This document shows, piece by piece, positions 25,934 through 34,608 of a stretch of 64,000 bases of DNA. The notes under the pieces are model-generated. The model had not been told where the DNA came from, did no database searches, and saw only the letters and a list, made by a program, of their open reading frames with translations. The stretch spans positions 94,395-158,394 of the forward strand of contig QHRW01000110.1 in assembly GCA_003220265.1 (NCBI GenBank), in the 5' to 3' direction. Numbering within the stretch: position 1 is the first letter of the stretch; every line of letters starts with the position of its first letter. Position numbers and translations under genes: made by a program. The DNA is from Candidatus Rokuibacteriota bacterium (GTDB taxonomy: Bacteria; Methylomirabilota; Methylomirabilia; Rokubacteriales; CSP1-6).

Positions 25934-27100
25934 ATGGCGTCCATCCACCTGTCCCTCACCGACGAGCAGCGGGCGCTGAAGGCCGGCGTCACCGAGATCT
26001 GCCGGCGCTACCCCGGCGAGTACTGGCGCGACCTCGACGCGCGGCGCGAGTACCCCGAGAAGTTCGTCAACGAGCTGACCCAGGCCGGCTACCTCGGCGC
26101 GCTCATCCCGCAGGAGTACGGCGGGGCCGGGCTGGCCATCGCCGACGGCGCGCTGATCCTCGAGACCATCCACGCCAACGGCGGCAGCGCCTCCGCCGTG
26201 CACGCGCAGATGTACATCATGGGCACCGTGCTGCGGCACGGCAGCGCGGCGCAGAAGCAGCGGTACCTGCCCAAGATCGCCAGCGGCGAGCTGCGCCTGC
26301 AGGCCTTCGGCGTGACCGAGCCCGACGCCGGCTCGGACACGACCCAGCTCAAGACGACGGCGATCCGCCGGGGCGACCGCTACGTCGTCAACGGCCGCAA
26401 GATGTTCATCTCGCGCGCGCTCCAGTCGGACCTCATGCTGCTGCTGGCGCGCACGACGCCGGCCGAGCAGGTGAAGCGGCGCACCGATGGCCTCAGCGTG
26501 TTCCTCATCGACATCCGCGGCCTCAAGGGCCTGGAGATCCGGCCGCTGCGCATGATGATGAACCACTCGACCAATGCGCTGTTCTTCGACGACATGGAGA
26601 TCCCGGCCGACAGCCTCGTGGGCGAGGAAGGCAAGGGCTTCTCCTACATCCTCTCGGGCATGAACGCCGAGCGCATCCTGGTGGCGTCGGAGTCGATCGG
26701 TGACGGGCGGTGGTTCACGGACAAGGCCGTCGCCTACTCGAGCCAGCGCGTGATCTTCGGCAAGCCGATCGGCTCCAACCAGGGCGTGCAATTCCCGATC
26801 GCCAAGGCTCACACCGCCGTCGAGGCCGCCGCCCTCATGCGTGACAAGGCGGCGGCGCTCTTCGACGCCGGCGAGCCGTGCGGGCCCGAGGCCAACATGG
26901 CCAAGTACCTCGCCTCCGAGGCGGCGTGGGAAGCCGCCAACGCGTGCATCGACTGCCACGGCGGCTATGGCTACGCCGAGGAGTACGACGTCGAGCGGAA
27001 GTTCCGCGAGTGCCGCCTCTACAAGACGGCGCCGGTCAACAACAACCTCGTGCTGGCCTACGTCGGCGAGCACGTGCTGGGCATGCCGCGGTCGTATTGA
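25934..27100 (+). CDS. Acyl-CoA dehydrogenase
   Basis: This is a 388-residue FAD-dependent dehydrogenase. The N-terminal helical domain begins LSLTDEQRALKAGVTEICRR. The FAD/substrate loop is AFGVTEPDAGSDTTQLKTTA, and the C-terminal domain carries CIDCHGGYGYAEEYDVERKF. The catalytic base position in short/medium-chain enzymes is usually Glu in the YxGxxEI segment; here the end reads KTAPVNNNLVLAYVGEHVLG, an atypical variant of the usual RIYEGTSEI, so activity or substrate class may differ. Its stop overlaps the TTG start of the MaoC gene. Confidence 0.92.
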   Translation: MASIHLSLTDEQRALKAGVTEICRRYPGEYWRDLDARREYPEKFVNELTQAGYLGALIPQEYGGAGLAIADGALILETIHANGGSASAVHAQMYIMGTVLRHGSAAQKQRYLPKIASGELRLQAFGVTEPDAGSDTTQLKTTAIRRGDRYVVNGRKMFISRALQSDLMLLLARTTPAEQVKRRTDGLSVFLIDIRGLKGLEIRPLRMMMNHSTNALFFDDMEIPADSLVGEEGKGFSYILSGMNAERILVASESIGDGRWFTDKAVAYSSQRVIFGKPIGSNQGVQFPIAKAHTAVEAAALMRDKAAALFDAGEPCGPEANMAKYLASEAAWEAANACIDCHGGYGYAEEYDVERKFRECRLYKTAPVNNNLVLAYVGEHVLGMPRSY

Positions 27101-27543
27101 AGTACTTCGAGGATTTTCCGGCTGGCCTCACGGTGATGTCGCCACCCCGCACGATCACGCGCGAGGAGATGATTGCGTTCGCGCGCCGGTACGATCCCCA
27201 GCCGTTTCACCTCGACGACGAGGCGGCGCGCACGAGCATCTATGGCGGGCTGATCGCCAGCGGCTGGCTCACCGTGGCGGTCATGATGCGCCTGCTGTGG
27301 GACGCGCTGCTGAAAGACGCCGTCTCGCTCGGCTCGCCGGGCTCGGACGAGCTGCGCTGGCTCAAGCCGGTGCGCCCGGGCGACACGCTGCGCGCGCGCT
27401 TCACGATCGTGGAGGCGATCCCCTCGCGCAGCAAGCCCGATCGCGGCGTGCTCAAGACGTTCACGGAGATGGTGAACCAGCACGACGAGGTCGTGCTGAC
27501 GATGCGCGGGCTCGGGATGTTCGGCCGCCGGCCCCCCGGCTGA
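27097..27543 (+). CDS. MaoC-like (R)-specific hydratase
   Basis: This 148-residue hot-dog-fold dehydratase carries the hydratase-2 motif (FARRYDPQPFHLDDEAA, then GGLIASGWLT) with the Asp/His pair that hydrates enoyl-CoA. The TTG start overlaps the acyl-CoA dehydrogenase stop (TTGA) and is directly followed by the family opening KYFEDFPAGLTV; no ATG or GTG fits. With the dehydrogenase and crotonase-type hydratase next to it, it gives an alternative stereochemistry for the same oxidation route. Confidence 0.9.
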   Translation: MKYFEDFPAGLTVMSPPRTITREEMIAFARRYDPQPFHLDDEAARTSIYGGLIASGWLTVAVMMRLLWDALLKDAVSLGSPGSDELRWLKPVRPGDTLRARFTIVEAIPSRSKPDRGVLKTFTEMVNQHDEVVLTMRGLGMFGRRPPG

Positions 27544-28226
27544 TGCGCGCGGCCGCCGCACTCGCCGCCCTCCTCGTGCTCGTTCCCTCGACGGCGGCGG
27601 CCGCCGCGCGCGCGATCGTGCTCACCACGCTCTTCGGCGAGTACCACCTGGTGTTCGACGACGCGCGCATCACCGAGGCGGAGGTGCGCGACCTGGTCGT
27701 GCTCTCCCCGCACCTGGCCGGGTGGACGAGCCTGGCCGTGGCGCCGCGCCTGGAGCGCTGCGTGGCCGGCGACTCCGCCTACCTCGACTGCGCGCGCTCG
27801 ACCGAGCCGTCGCGGTTTCTCTGGAACGCCCGCGTCAACCTCGACGCCGGCGCCGCGGCCGCGCGCCGGCTGGCGGCGCTGCGAACGCCCGCCGAGCTCG
27901 AGCCCGTGGCGGCGTGGCTGCGGCGCTCGCTGACCTTCAGCCTCTGGCTGGAGGAGACGAAGCTCGACTTCTATCGCTCGCGCGATCTCGCGGTGCTGGG
28001 GCGACGCTACGACGAGGTGGAGCCGGCTCGCGGCTGCGCCGCCGCCGTCGCGGCAGTGCGCGGGGCGTCGTCGCGCGAGGCGCAGTTCGACCTGGTGGTG
28101 CTCGACTGGCACAACTGCGTCAACGCGCTCGTCCGCCGGAGGCTGGGCGAGTATCCGCTGCCGGCGTGGCAGCGGTTCCTGCGCGCGTTCGGGATCACCG
28201 AGCGATTCGTGGAGACGGTCAAGTAG
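27543..28226 (+). CDS. Exported hypothetical protein
   Basis: This is a 227-residue protein with a clear signal peptide (residues 1-21, ALAALLVLVPSTAAAAA). I do not recognise a family. The mature part is mixed helical with Trp and paired cysteines (LERCVAG, LDCARS, GCAAAV, WHNCVNAL), so one or two disulfides outside the cytoplasm are plausible. The ATG overlaps the MaoC stop by one base (TGATG), yet no obvious functional link to acyl-CoA genes exists. The 3' end overlaps the convergent cyclase/AAA regulator by eight bases. Confidence 0.75.
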   Translation: MRAAAALAALLVLVPSTAAAAARAIVLTTLFGEYHLVFDDARITEAEVRDLVVLSPHLAGWTSLAVAPRLERCVAGDSAYLDCARSTEPSRFLWNARVNLDAGAAAARRLAALRTPAELEPVAAWLRRSLTFSLWLEETKLDFYRSRDLAVLGRRYDEVEPARGCAAAVAAVRGASSREAQFDLVVLDWHNCVNALVRRRLGEYPLPAWQRFLRAFGITERFVETVK

Positions 28227-31200
28227 CCGAGGCGCGCGCCAGTTCGTCCACCCGTGCGGCCCACACGGGCGCGCGCGTCTCGACGAAGCGCGCGCGCGCC
28301 TCGCCGAGATGGCGCTCCAGCGCCGGGCGCTCGCCGCGCGCCCGCGCGAGCTCGGCCAGCGCCAGGTGCACACGGCCGACGGTGTGGCGCGCCTCCCGCT
28401 CCTCGGCCAGCGCGAGGCCTTCCAGCAAGAGCTTCTCGGCGCCGCCGAAATCCCCGCGGGCCTGCGCCAGCGCGCCCTCGATCATGCGCGCCAGCACGAT
28501 GACGGGCGCGAAGCGCAAGCCCCGCACGATCTCGAGGCCGCGGGCCACCAGCGCGGCCGCCTGCTCGCGATCGCCGCGCGCGAGATGGGCCTGCGCGAGG
28601 AAGATGATCAGCAAGCCCTCGAGCTGCGGGAAGCGTAGACGCCCGTAGGTCGCCGCCGCCCGCTCGAGATAGGGCAGCGCCGCGTCGGCCTCGCCCTTCT
28701 CGACATAGCCGATGCCCAGGAAGCTCTCGGCCAGCGCGACGGCCAGGTCGTCGGGCGCCAGCTCCACCGCGCGGCGGCCGGCCGCGATCCCGGCCGCCCA
28801 CTCGCCGCGCGTCGTCTGCGCCCAGCCGCGCACCCACGCGGCGTAGCTGGCCAGCCGCGCGTCGGCCAACCGGTCGGCCAGCGCGGCGACGAACGCGGCG
28901 GACTCCAGCGCCTCGTCGAAGCGGCCGAGCTGCAGGTAGTTGAGCGCGCGCATCCAGTTCGTCATCGCCAGCCACCAGCGCTCGCCGCTCTGCTCGAGGA
29001 GCCCGATGGCGCGACGGCCGTGCTCGACGCCGCGGCGGAAGTCGCCGCTCCAGAACCACTCGCGCGTGAGCGTGTAGTGCGCCTTGCCGGCGGTGGCGAT
29101 GTCGCCGGCGCGCTCGGCCTCTACCAGCGCGCGCTCCCCGTGCTCGATGGCGCGGGCGGTGTCGCCGACCATGCCGCGGGCGGCGGCCAGCCGGAAATGA
29201 TACTGGCCGGTCAACGAGGGATCGGCCAGCCGCTCCACCGTCGGTGCCTGCGCCTCGAGATCGGCGACGGCCTCGCCGAGCTGGCCGATCAGGAATTGCG
29301 CCTGCGAGCGCTCCAGCACCAGCTCGAGGACCACGCGCTCCGCCGTGTCGCCCAGGCGCGCGGCGTGGACCTCGGCCTCCTTCAGCGCGGCCACGGCCTC
29401 GGCGTTGGCGTACGTCGCGGTCGCGCGGGCGGCCACGCGGCGCAGCGCCTCCACGGCCTTGTCGGCGCGCGCGGTCCGCGTCCAGTGGTAGGCCAGGCGC
29501 GCCCAGCCGCGCTCCATGCGCTCGGCGCACTCGGACTCGATGGCGCGCGCAGCCGCCTCGTGCAGGGCCTGGCGTGGCCCGCTCAGCAGGCTGTCGTAGG
29601 CCACTTCCTGCGTGAGCGCGTGGTTGAAGGCGTAGACCGGCTCGTCACCGCCGGCCTGCTCGTGCAGGAAGTCGAGGCGCATGAGCTCGGCCACGTGCGA
29701 GGCCACCGCGCCCGGCCCGTCCCACGTCACGTCCAGCAGCTCGCGCGGGAACTCGCGCCCGAGGACGGCGGCGATCTGCAGCACGCGCTTGAGCGCATCG
29801 GGCAGCCGATCGATGCGCGCCGTCAGCACGGCCCGCAGGCTGTCCGGCACGCTCGGCACGTGCGCCGGCTCGCCCGCATCCGTCATCGAGCGCGCGAGCT
29901 CCTCGAGGAAGAGCGGATTGCCGTCGGCGCGCGCCAGGATCGTCTGCACGAGCGACTCCGGAAGCCGCGTGCGCGCGACCACGTCGCCCACGAGCGTGAG
30001 GCTCTCGTCGTGGCTCAGCGGCGCCAGCCGGATCTGCGTCACGCACTCCCAGGCCGCCCACTCGGCGGTGGCCCAGCGCGGCGACCAGTCGGGGCGATGC
30101 GTGGCGATCAACAAGATCGGTGCGTCCTCCAGCTCGTCGACGAGCGTGCTGAGATAGTCCTCCGACGCGGCGTCGATCCAGTGCAGGTCCTCCATGACGA
30201 CCAGCAGCGGCCGCCGCCGGCTCGCGGCCACCAGCATGAGGCGGAGCGTCTCGACGGTGATCGCGCGCACGCCCTCCTGCGCGACGTCCTCCACCGCGCG
30301 GCTGCCGTCCTTGATGCCCAGCAGGTGCAGCAGGAAGGGCGCCCGGTCGGCCGGCAGCTCGAGCGACTGCAGCGTCGTGCGGACGCGCTCGGCGACGACC
30401 TCGGGCGTGTCGCGCTCCTCGATGCCGCACTGGCTGCGCACGAGGTCGATGATGGGCAGGTACGGGATGGCGGCGCCGTACGAGCGGCAGCGCACCTCGA
30501 GCGTGGTGACCTCGGTGGCGCCGAGGCTGCGGCGGAACTCGTAGAGCAGCCGCGACTTGCCGGCCCCGGCCTCGCCGACGACGTGCACGAGCCCGCCCTC
30601 GCCGGCCTGGGCCCGATGCAGGAGCTCGCCCAGCCGGCGCAGCTCGCCATCCCGTCCGACGAAGCGGCCGTAGGCGCGCTCGGCCGCGTGCTCGAACGCC
30701 GACTGCGCGGGCGCCACGCCGAGCACCTTGTAGGCCGTCACCGGCTCGGCCTTGCCCTTGACGCTCAGCGCGCCGGCCGGCAGCAGGCGCATCTCGCCGC
30801 GCACCAGGCGCGCCGTGGCCTCCGACACCAGGATGTCGCCGGGATCGGCCGCGTGCTCCAGCCGCGCGGCCACGTTGGTGGTGTCACCGACGGCCGTGTA
30901 GTCCATGCGCAGGTTGTCGCCGATGGAGCCGACGACGACGAGGCCCGTGTTGAGGCCCATGCGCAGCATCAGCTCGCCGCCGGGACCGAGGCCCGCGTAC
31001 GACGAGCGATCCTTCAGGGCACGCCGGATCTTCACGGCCGCCAGCACGGCCCGCCGCGCGTCGTCCTCGTGGGCGAGCGGGGCGCCGAACAGCGCCATGA
31101 AGCCGTCGCCGAGGAACTGGTTGATGGTGCCCTCGAGCTTGTGGACCTCGCTCAGGGCGAGCTCGAAGAAGCCGTTGAGCAGCGCGTGCATCCGCTCGGG

Positions 31201-31431
31201 CCCCACGCGCTCGGCCAGGGGCGTGGAGTTGGCGATGTCGCAGAACAGGACCGTCACCTGCTTGCGCTCGCCCTCGAGAGCGGCGCGCGAGGTGAGGATG
31301 CGCTCGGCCAGGTGCTTGGGCGTGTAGGCGGCCGGCGAGGCGAACTCGCTGCGGCCGCGCAGGTCACGCCCGCACTCCAGGCAGAACTTGGCGGAGTCCG
31401 GAAGCTCGGTGGAGCAGTTCGGGCACCGCAT
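28219..31431 (-). CDS. Adenylate-cyclase-like / AAA ATPase / TPR regulator with zinc ribbon
   Basis: This is a 1070-residue cytoplasmic protein. It starts with a zinc ribbon (CPNCSTELPDSAKFCLECG), then a class III nucleotide-cyclase domain (about 55-230) with metal-binding Asp in FCDIANST and FLGDGFMALFG and transition-state Asn/Arg in DTTNVAARLE. The purine-recognising Lys is Gln in INQFLGDG, so it may bind rather than cyclise nucleotides. An AAA/NB-ARC-like ATPase follows (Walker A GEAGAGKSRLL near 295, Walker B LLVVMEDLHW), then winged-helix and many TPR-like repeats to the end. This architecture is widespread in soil bacteria and thought to be signalling. A paralogue's end is at 62351-64000. 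Confidence 0.92.
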   Translation of the reverse strand: MRCPNCSTELPDSAKFCLECGRDLRGRSEFASPAAYTPKHLAERILTSRAALEGERKQVTVLFCDIANSTPLAERVGPERMHALLNGFFELALSEVHKLEGTINQFLGDGFMALFGAPLAHEDDARRAVLAAVKIRRALKDRSSYAGLGPGGELMLRMGLNTGLVVVGSIGDNLRMDYTAVGDTTNVAARLEHAADPGDILVSEATARLVRGEMRLLPAGALSVKGKAEPVTAYKVLGVAPAQSAFEHAAERAYGRFVGRDGELRRLGELLHRAQAGEGGLVHVVGEAGAGKSRLLYEFRRSLGATEVTTLEVRCRSYGAAIPYLPIIDLVRSQCGIEERDTPEVVAERVRTTLQSLELPADRAPFLLHLLGIKDGSRAVEDVAQEGVRAITVETLRLMLVAASRRRPLLVVMEDLHWIDAASEDYLSTLVDELEDAPILLIATHRPDWSPRWATAEWAAWECVTQIRLAPLSHDESLTLVGDVVARTRLPESLVQTILARADGNPLFLEELARSMTDAGEPAHVPSVPDSLRAVLTARIDRLPDALKRVLQIAAVLGREFPRELLDVTWDGPGAVASHVAELMRLDFLHEQAGGDEPVYAFNHALTQEVAYDSLLSGPRQALHEAAARAIESECAERMERGWARLAYHWTRTARADKAVEALRRVAARATATYANAEAVAALKEAEVHAARLGDTAERVVLELVLERSQAQFLIGQLGEAVADLEAQAPTVERLADPSLTGQYHFRLAAARGMVGDTARAIEHGERALVEAERAGDIATAGKAHYTLTREWFWSGDFRRGVEHGRRAIGLLEQSGERWWLAMTNWMRALNYLQLGRFDEALESAAFVAALADRLADARLASYAAWVRGWAQTTRGEWAAGIAAGRRAVELAPDDLAVALAESFLGIGYVEKGEADAALPYLERAAATYGRLRFPQLEGLLIIFLAQAHLARGDREQAAALVARGLEIVRGLRFAPVIVLARMIEGALAQARGDFGGAEKLLLEGLALAEEREARHTVGRVHLALAELARARGERPALERHLGEARARFVETRAPVWAARVDELARASAT

Positions 31432-31453
31432 GGTGGCGCGACCGCTCGCCGCG

Positions 31454-31930
31454 CTACTCGAGGAACGAGCGGAGCATCCAGGCCATCTTCTCGTGCTGCT
31501 CCAGCAGCCCGGTCAGGAAGTCGGCGGTCCCGGTGTCCTTGTACTTGTCGGTCACGGTGTCCACGTCGGTCCGCAGCGTCCGCGCGAGGGCCTCGTGATC
31601 GGACAGCAGCACGGCCAGCATGTCGCGGGCGGCCGGCACCTTGCCGGGATCCTCGCCCAGGCGCGCGGTCTTGCGGAACTCCTCCAGGGTACCGGCGGCG
31701 CGGCCGCCCAGCGAGCGGGCCCGCTCGGCCACCTCGTCGACGATGTCGTCGAGGGCCTCGTACTGGGTCTCGAAGAACTTGTGCAGGTCGTTGAACTGGG
31801 GCCCGGTGACGTTCCAGTGGTAGTTGCGCGTCTTGGTATAGAGCAGGTACTCGTCGGCCAGCAGGGTGTTGAGGATGGAGACGACGGCCTGACGCTCGCC
31901 GTCGCGGATGCCGATGTTGGGTACAGTCAT
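31454..31930 (-). CDS. Dps family ferritin-like DNA-protection protein
   Basis: This 158-residue four-helix-bundle protein has the Dps ferroxidase pattern: NYHWNVTGPQFNDLH followed by FFETQYEALDDIVDE, supplying the inter-subunit His, His, Asp and Glu ligands. It should assemble into a dodecamer that oxidises ferrous iron with peroxide and shields DNA. The start at 31930 is preceded by a GGAGG ribosome site, and longer readings in this frame only shadow the divergent gene. It stands alone, divergent from the HMG-CoA-lyase-like gene, with an 87-base shared upstream region. Confidence 0.94.
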   Translation of the reverse strand: MTVPNIGIRDGERQAVVSILNTLLADEYLLYTKTRNYHWNVTGPQFNDLHKFFETQYEALDDIVDEVAERARSLGGRAAGTLEEFRKTARLGEDPGKVPAARDMLAVLLSDHEALARTLRTDVDTVTDKYKDTGTADFLTGLLEQHEKMAWMLRSFLE

Positions 31931-31990
31931 GGGTGCGCCTCCGTGACTTGAGATGTGCCGGCCCCGGCCAAGGGTTCCACGTGCCCGTGC

Positions 31991-31996
31991 TAGAGT
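31991..31996 (+). promoter_or_regulatory. -10 element upstream of the HMG-CoA-lyase-like gene
   Basis: TAGAGT lies 21 bases before the ATG at 32018, with a GGGGGA ribosome site between. The same GTGCTAGAGT string recurs at 59591, also before a gene start. No -35 is clear. Confidence 0.38.
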
Positions 31997-32017
31997 GAGC
32001 CCGCCAGGGGGATTATC

Positions 32018-32974
32018 ATGCGGCTGCCCGAGCATGTCACGGTCTGTGAGGTAGGGACCCGCGACGGGTTCCAGATCGAGCCGGAGTTCATCCCGACCGA
32101 GCAGAAGGTCGAGGTGGTCGACCTCCTGACCGACGCCGGCGTCCCGCGGATCGAGGTGACCTCGTTCGTCAGCCCCAAGGCCGTGCCGCAGCTCCGCGAC
32201 GCCGAGGCGGTCATGGCCGGCATCCGCCGGCGGCCCGGCACGCGGTATGCGGCGCTCGTGCCGAACGACAAGGGCGCCGCCCGCGCGGCCGATGCCGGCG
32301 TGGACGTGATTCACACGGTCGTCTCGGCCAGCGAGAGCCACAACCTCGCCAACGTGAACATGACCATCGCGGAGTCCATCGCGAAGCTGCGCGCGGTGGG
32401 CCAGATCGCCGGACGCGCCGGCGTGGCGATGAACTGCGGCATCTCCACCTCGTTCGGCTGCCCCTTCGAGGGCGACGTGCCGGTGGCGCATCTCGAGACC
32501 GTCGTGGCGCGCCTGGTCGATCTCGGCGCGCGCGGGATCGGGCTGGCCGATACGACGGGCATGGCCAATCCCCGCCAGGTCACCGAGGTGCTGGAGCGCC
32601 TGATGCCGCGCTTTCCCGGCATCGAGTGGACGCTGCACACGCACGACACGCGCGCGATGGCGATTCCCAACATCCTGGCCGCCATGGAGTGCGGCGTGAC
32701 GAACTTCGACGCCTCCATCGGCGGCCTCGGCGGCTGCCCCTTCGCGCCCGGCGCCTCCGGCAACGTGTGCACCGAGGATCTCGTGCACTGTCTCGGGGCG
32801 ATGCGCGTCGCCACCGGCATCGACCTCACGAAGCTGATCGCCGTCGCCAAGCGCGTCCAGCACATCATCGGCCGCCCGCTCCCCGGCCAGGTGATGAAGG
32901 CCGGCCCATCGACCCGCCGTTACGCGCCGCCCGACAGCGTGTCCGCCAAGTTGAGCGGCGCCACGCGTGCCTAG
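32018..32974 (+). CDS. Hydroxymethylglutaryl-CoA lyase family protein
   Basis: This 318-residue DRE-TIM-barrel lyase has an N-terminal EVGTRDGFQIEPEF (metal-binding Asp), SASESHN in the middle, THTHDT-like metal histidines (LHTHDTRAMA) and the signature GGLGGCPFAPGASGN with catalytic Cys240. It cleaves 3-hydroxy-3-methylglutaryl-CoA into acetyl-CoA and acetoacetate at the end of leucine breakdown, or a close analogue. Its stop lies in the first copy of a 37-bp tandem repeat. The methyltransferase follows after 121 bases. Confidence 0.9.
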   Translation: MRLPEHVTVCEVGTRDGFQIEPEFIPTEQKVEVVDLLTDAGVPRIEVTSFVSPKAVPQLRDAEAVMAGIRRRPGTRYAALVPNDKGAARAADAGVDVIHTVVSASESHNLANVNMTIAESIAKLRAVGQIAGRAGVAMNCGISTSFGCPFEGDVPVAHLETVVARLVDLGARGIGLADTTGMANPRQVTEVLERLMPRFPGIEWTLHTHDTRAMAIPNILAAMECGVTNFDASIGGLGGCPFAPGASGNVCTEDLVHCLGAMRVATGIDLTKLIAVAKRVQHIIGRPLPGQVMKAGPSTRRYAPPDSVSAKLSGATRA

Positions 32975-33048
32975 CGGGTGGAACGGGCGTGTCGGAGCCA
33001 CGCGTGCCTAGCCGGTCGAACGGGCGTCTCGGAGCCACGCGTGCCTAG
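32961..33048 (+). repeat. 37-bp tandem repeat, 2.4 copies
   Basis: The block CCACGCGTGCCTAG starts at 32961, 32998 and 33035, an exact 37-base period, with the intervening GGTGGAACGGGCGTGTCGGAG varying at a few bases. The first copy includes the stop codon of the lyase gene, so duplication has extended its 3' untranslated region. Confidence 0.8.
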
Positions 33049-33050
33049 AG

Positions 33051-33076
33051 CAGGCCACCCACGTCTCTACCCGTGC
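33051..33076 (+). repeat. 26-bp short repeat, copy B
   Basis: It differs from 4781-4806 at two of 26 bases. Here the inverted symmetry is weakened (CACG and CGTG arms only). It sits directly after the 37-bp tandem repeat. Confidence 0.45.
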
Positions 33077-33095
33077 TAGCGGACCCCCGCTACAA

Positions 33096-33656
33096 ATGAC
33101 CAAAAAGGGCCAGCGGATGCTCGGCGCGATGGACCGCGCCACGAACCTCTGGCACATCCCGAACGTCGGCCGCGCGAAGGGCCGCGTGATCCGCCGCCTG
33201 ATCGACCGCCACCGTCCGACGCGCGCGGTGGAGATCGGCTCGCTGCTCGGCTACTCGGCCATCCTCATCGCGGGCTCGCTGCCCGCCGGCGGCCGCCTGA
33301 TCTGCATCGAGGCCAACGACTATCTGGCCAAGTTCGTGAAGGCCAACGTCGCGGAGGCCGGCCTGGCCTCGCGCGTGAAGGTCGTGGTGGGCGACGCGCT
33401 GCGCGCCATTCCGCTGCTGCCGGGCCGCTTCGACCTCGTCTTCATCGACGCGCGCAAGGAGGACTACCTCGACTACCTGCGCCAGCTCGAGGCCAGGCTG
33501 ACGGCCGACGCGCTCGTCATCGCCGACAACACCGGCGTCTTCCGCAAGGACGTGGCGCCCTACCTCGAGTACGTGCGCGATCCCGCCGGCCCGTGGGACT
33601 CGCGCGAGTACGACTTCGGCGACGACTGCATGGAAGTCAGCGTCCGGAAGGTCTAG
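33096..33656 (+). CDS. O-methyltransferase (class I SAM-dependent)
   Basis: This 186-residue methyltransferase resembles the catechol/caffeoyl-CoA O-methyltransferase group. The SAM loop is AVEIGSLLGYSAILIAGSLP, the acidic strand LICIEANDY, and the motif DLVFIDARKEDYLDYL carries the metal-binding Asp; IADNTGV holds the next Asp/Asn pair. It transfers methyl from SAM to a hydroxyl using a divalent metal. A TACAAA -10-like sequence overlaps this ATG, so the real start may be the in-frame ATG at 33117 (seven residues later). Confidence 0.88.
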   Translation: MTKKGQRMLGAMDRATNLWHIPNVGRAKGRVIRRLIDRHRPTRAVEIGSLLGYSAILIAGSLPAGGRLICIEANDYLAKFVKANVAEAGLASRVKVVVGDALRAIPLLPGRFDLVFIDARKEDYLDYLRQLEARLTADALVIADNTGVFRKDVAPYLEYVRDPAGPWDSREYDFGDDCMEVSVRKV

Positions 33657-33660
33657 CGGG

Positions 33661-34608
33661 ATGCGCCTGGCGACCTTCATCTCTCCCGGCGCTGATTTCG
33701 GAGCGGCCGTGGACCTCGTGCGGCGCGCAGAGAGCGCGGGCTACGAGAGCGCGTGGGTGACGCACGGGCTCGGGCGCGACTCCTTCCTGGTGCTGGCCGC
33801 CTACGGGCAGGCGACGTCGCGCATCGGCCTCGGCAACGGGGTGGTGCCGATCTACCCGCGCCATCCCGTCGTCATGGCGCAGGCCGCGCTCACCCTCAAC
33901 GAGCAGGTGCGCGGGCGCTTCACGCTCGGCATCGGCGTGAGCCACCGCGCCTCGATGGACGCGATGCTCGGCGTGCCCATCAAGGAGCCGCTCGCCGTCA
34001 TGCGCGAGTACGTGGCCGTCCTGCGCGGCGCGCTCGGCGCCGGCGCCGACTTCGAGGGCAAGCACTATCGCGCCCACTGGAGCCTGGCGGTGCCGACGCG
34101 GCCGCCGGCGCCGCCCATCTATCTCGCCGCGCTCGGTCCGAAGATGTGCGAGCTGGCCGGCGAGATTGCCGACGGCGCGATCCTCTGGCTGACGTCGCCC
34201 GACTACGTGCGCGACGTGGCGCGTCCCGCCATCGAGCGCGGGCGCCGGCGGGCCGGCAAGACGCTTCAGGGCTTCGAGGTCGTGGCCGCGGTGCCGCTCG
34301 CGGTGACGGACGATCGCACGGCGGCGGTGGCTGCCTTCCGCACCGAGCTGGCGCGCTACGTGGCGCTGCCCTTCTATCGCGCGATGATGGAGGCGAGCGG
34401 CCTCGGCGAGGCGCTGCGCACCGCCGATCGCGACGGCGCGGTGCCGGCGGTGATGGCCGAGGCGCTGGGCGGGATCGGCGACGCCGCCACCGCGCGGAAG
34501 TTCGTCGAGGCCTATCGTCGCGCCGGCGTCACCCTGCCCGCCGTGCGTCCCATCACGTTCCCCGATGCGCCGTGGTACCGCCGTACGCTGGAAGACGTTG
34601 CGGGCTGA
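33661..34608 (+). CDS. LLM-class (F420-type) flavin-dependent oxidoreductase
   Basis: This is a 315-residue luciferase-like TIM barrel. It opens FISPGADFGAAVDLVRRAESAGYESAW, with LGNGVVPIYPRHPVVMAQAA and GIGVSHRASMDAMLG, patterns of the F420-dependent N5,N10-methylenetetrahydromethanopterin-reductase-like branch. It transfers hydride between F420 or flavin and an unknown substrate. It lies four bases after the methyltransferase. Its stop overlaps the CTG start proposed for the GDSL lipoprotein. F420 as cofactor is family knowledge, not proven here. Confidence 0.88.
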   Translation: MRLATFISPGADFGAAVDLVRRAESAGYESAWVTHGLGRDSFLVLAAYGQATSRIGLGNGVVPIYPRHPVVMAQAALTLNEQVRGRFTLGIGVSHRASMDAMLGVPIKEPLAVMREYVAVLRGALGAGADFEGKHYRAHWSLAVPTRPPAPPIYLAALGPKMCELAGEIADGAILWLTSPDYVRDVARPAIERGRRRAGKTLQGFEVVAAVPLAVTDDRTAAVAAFRTELARYVALPFYRAMMEASGLGEALRTADRDGAVPAVMAEALGGIGDAATARKFVEAYRRAGVTLPAVRPITFPDAPWYRRTLEDVAG

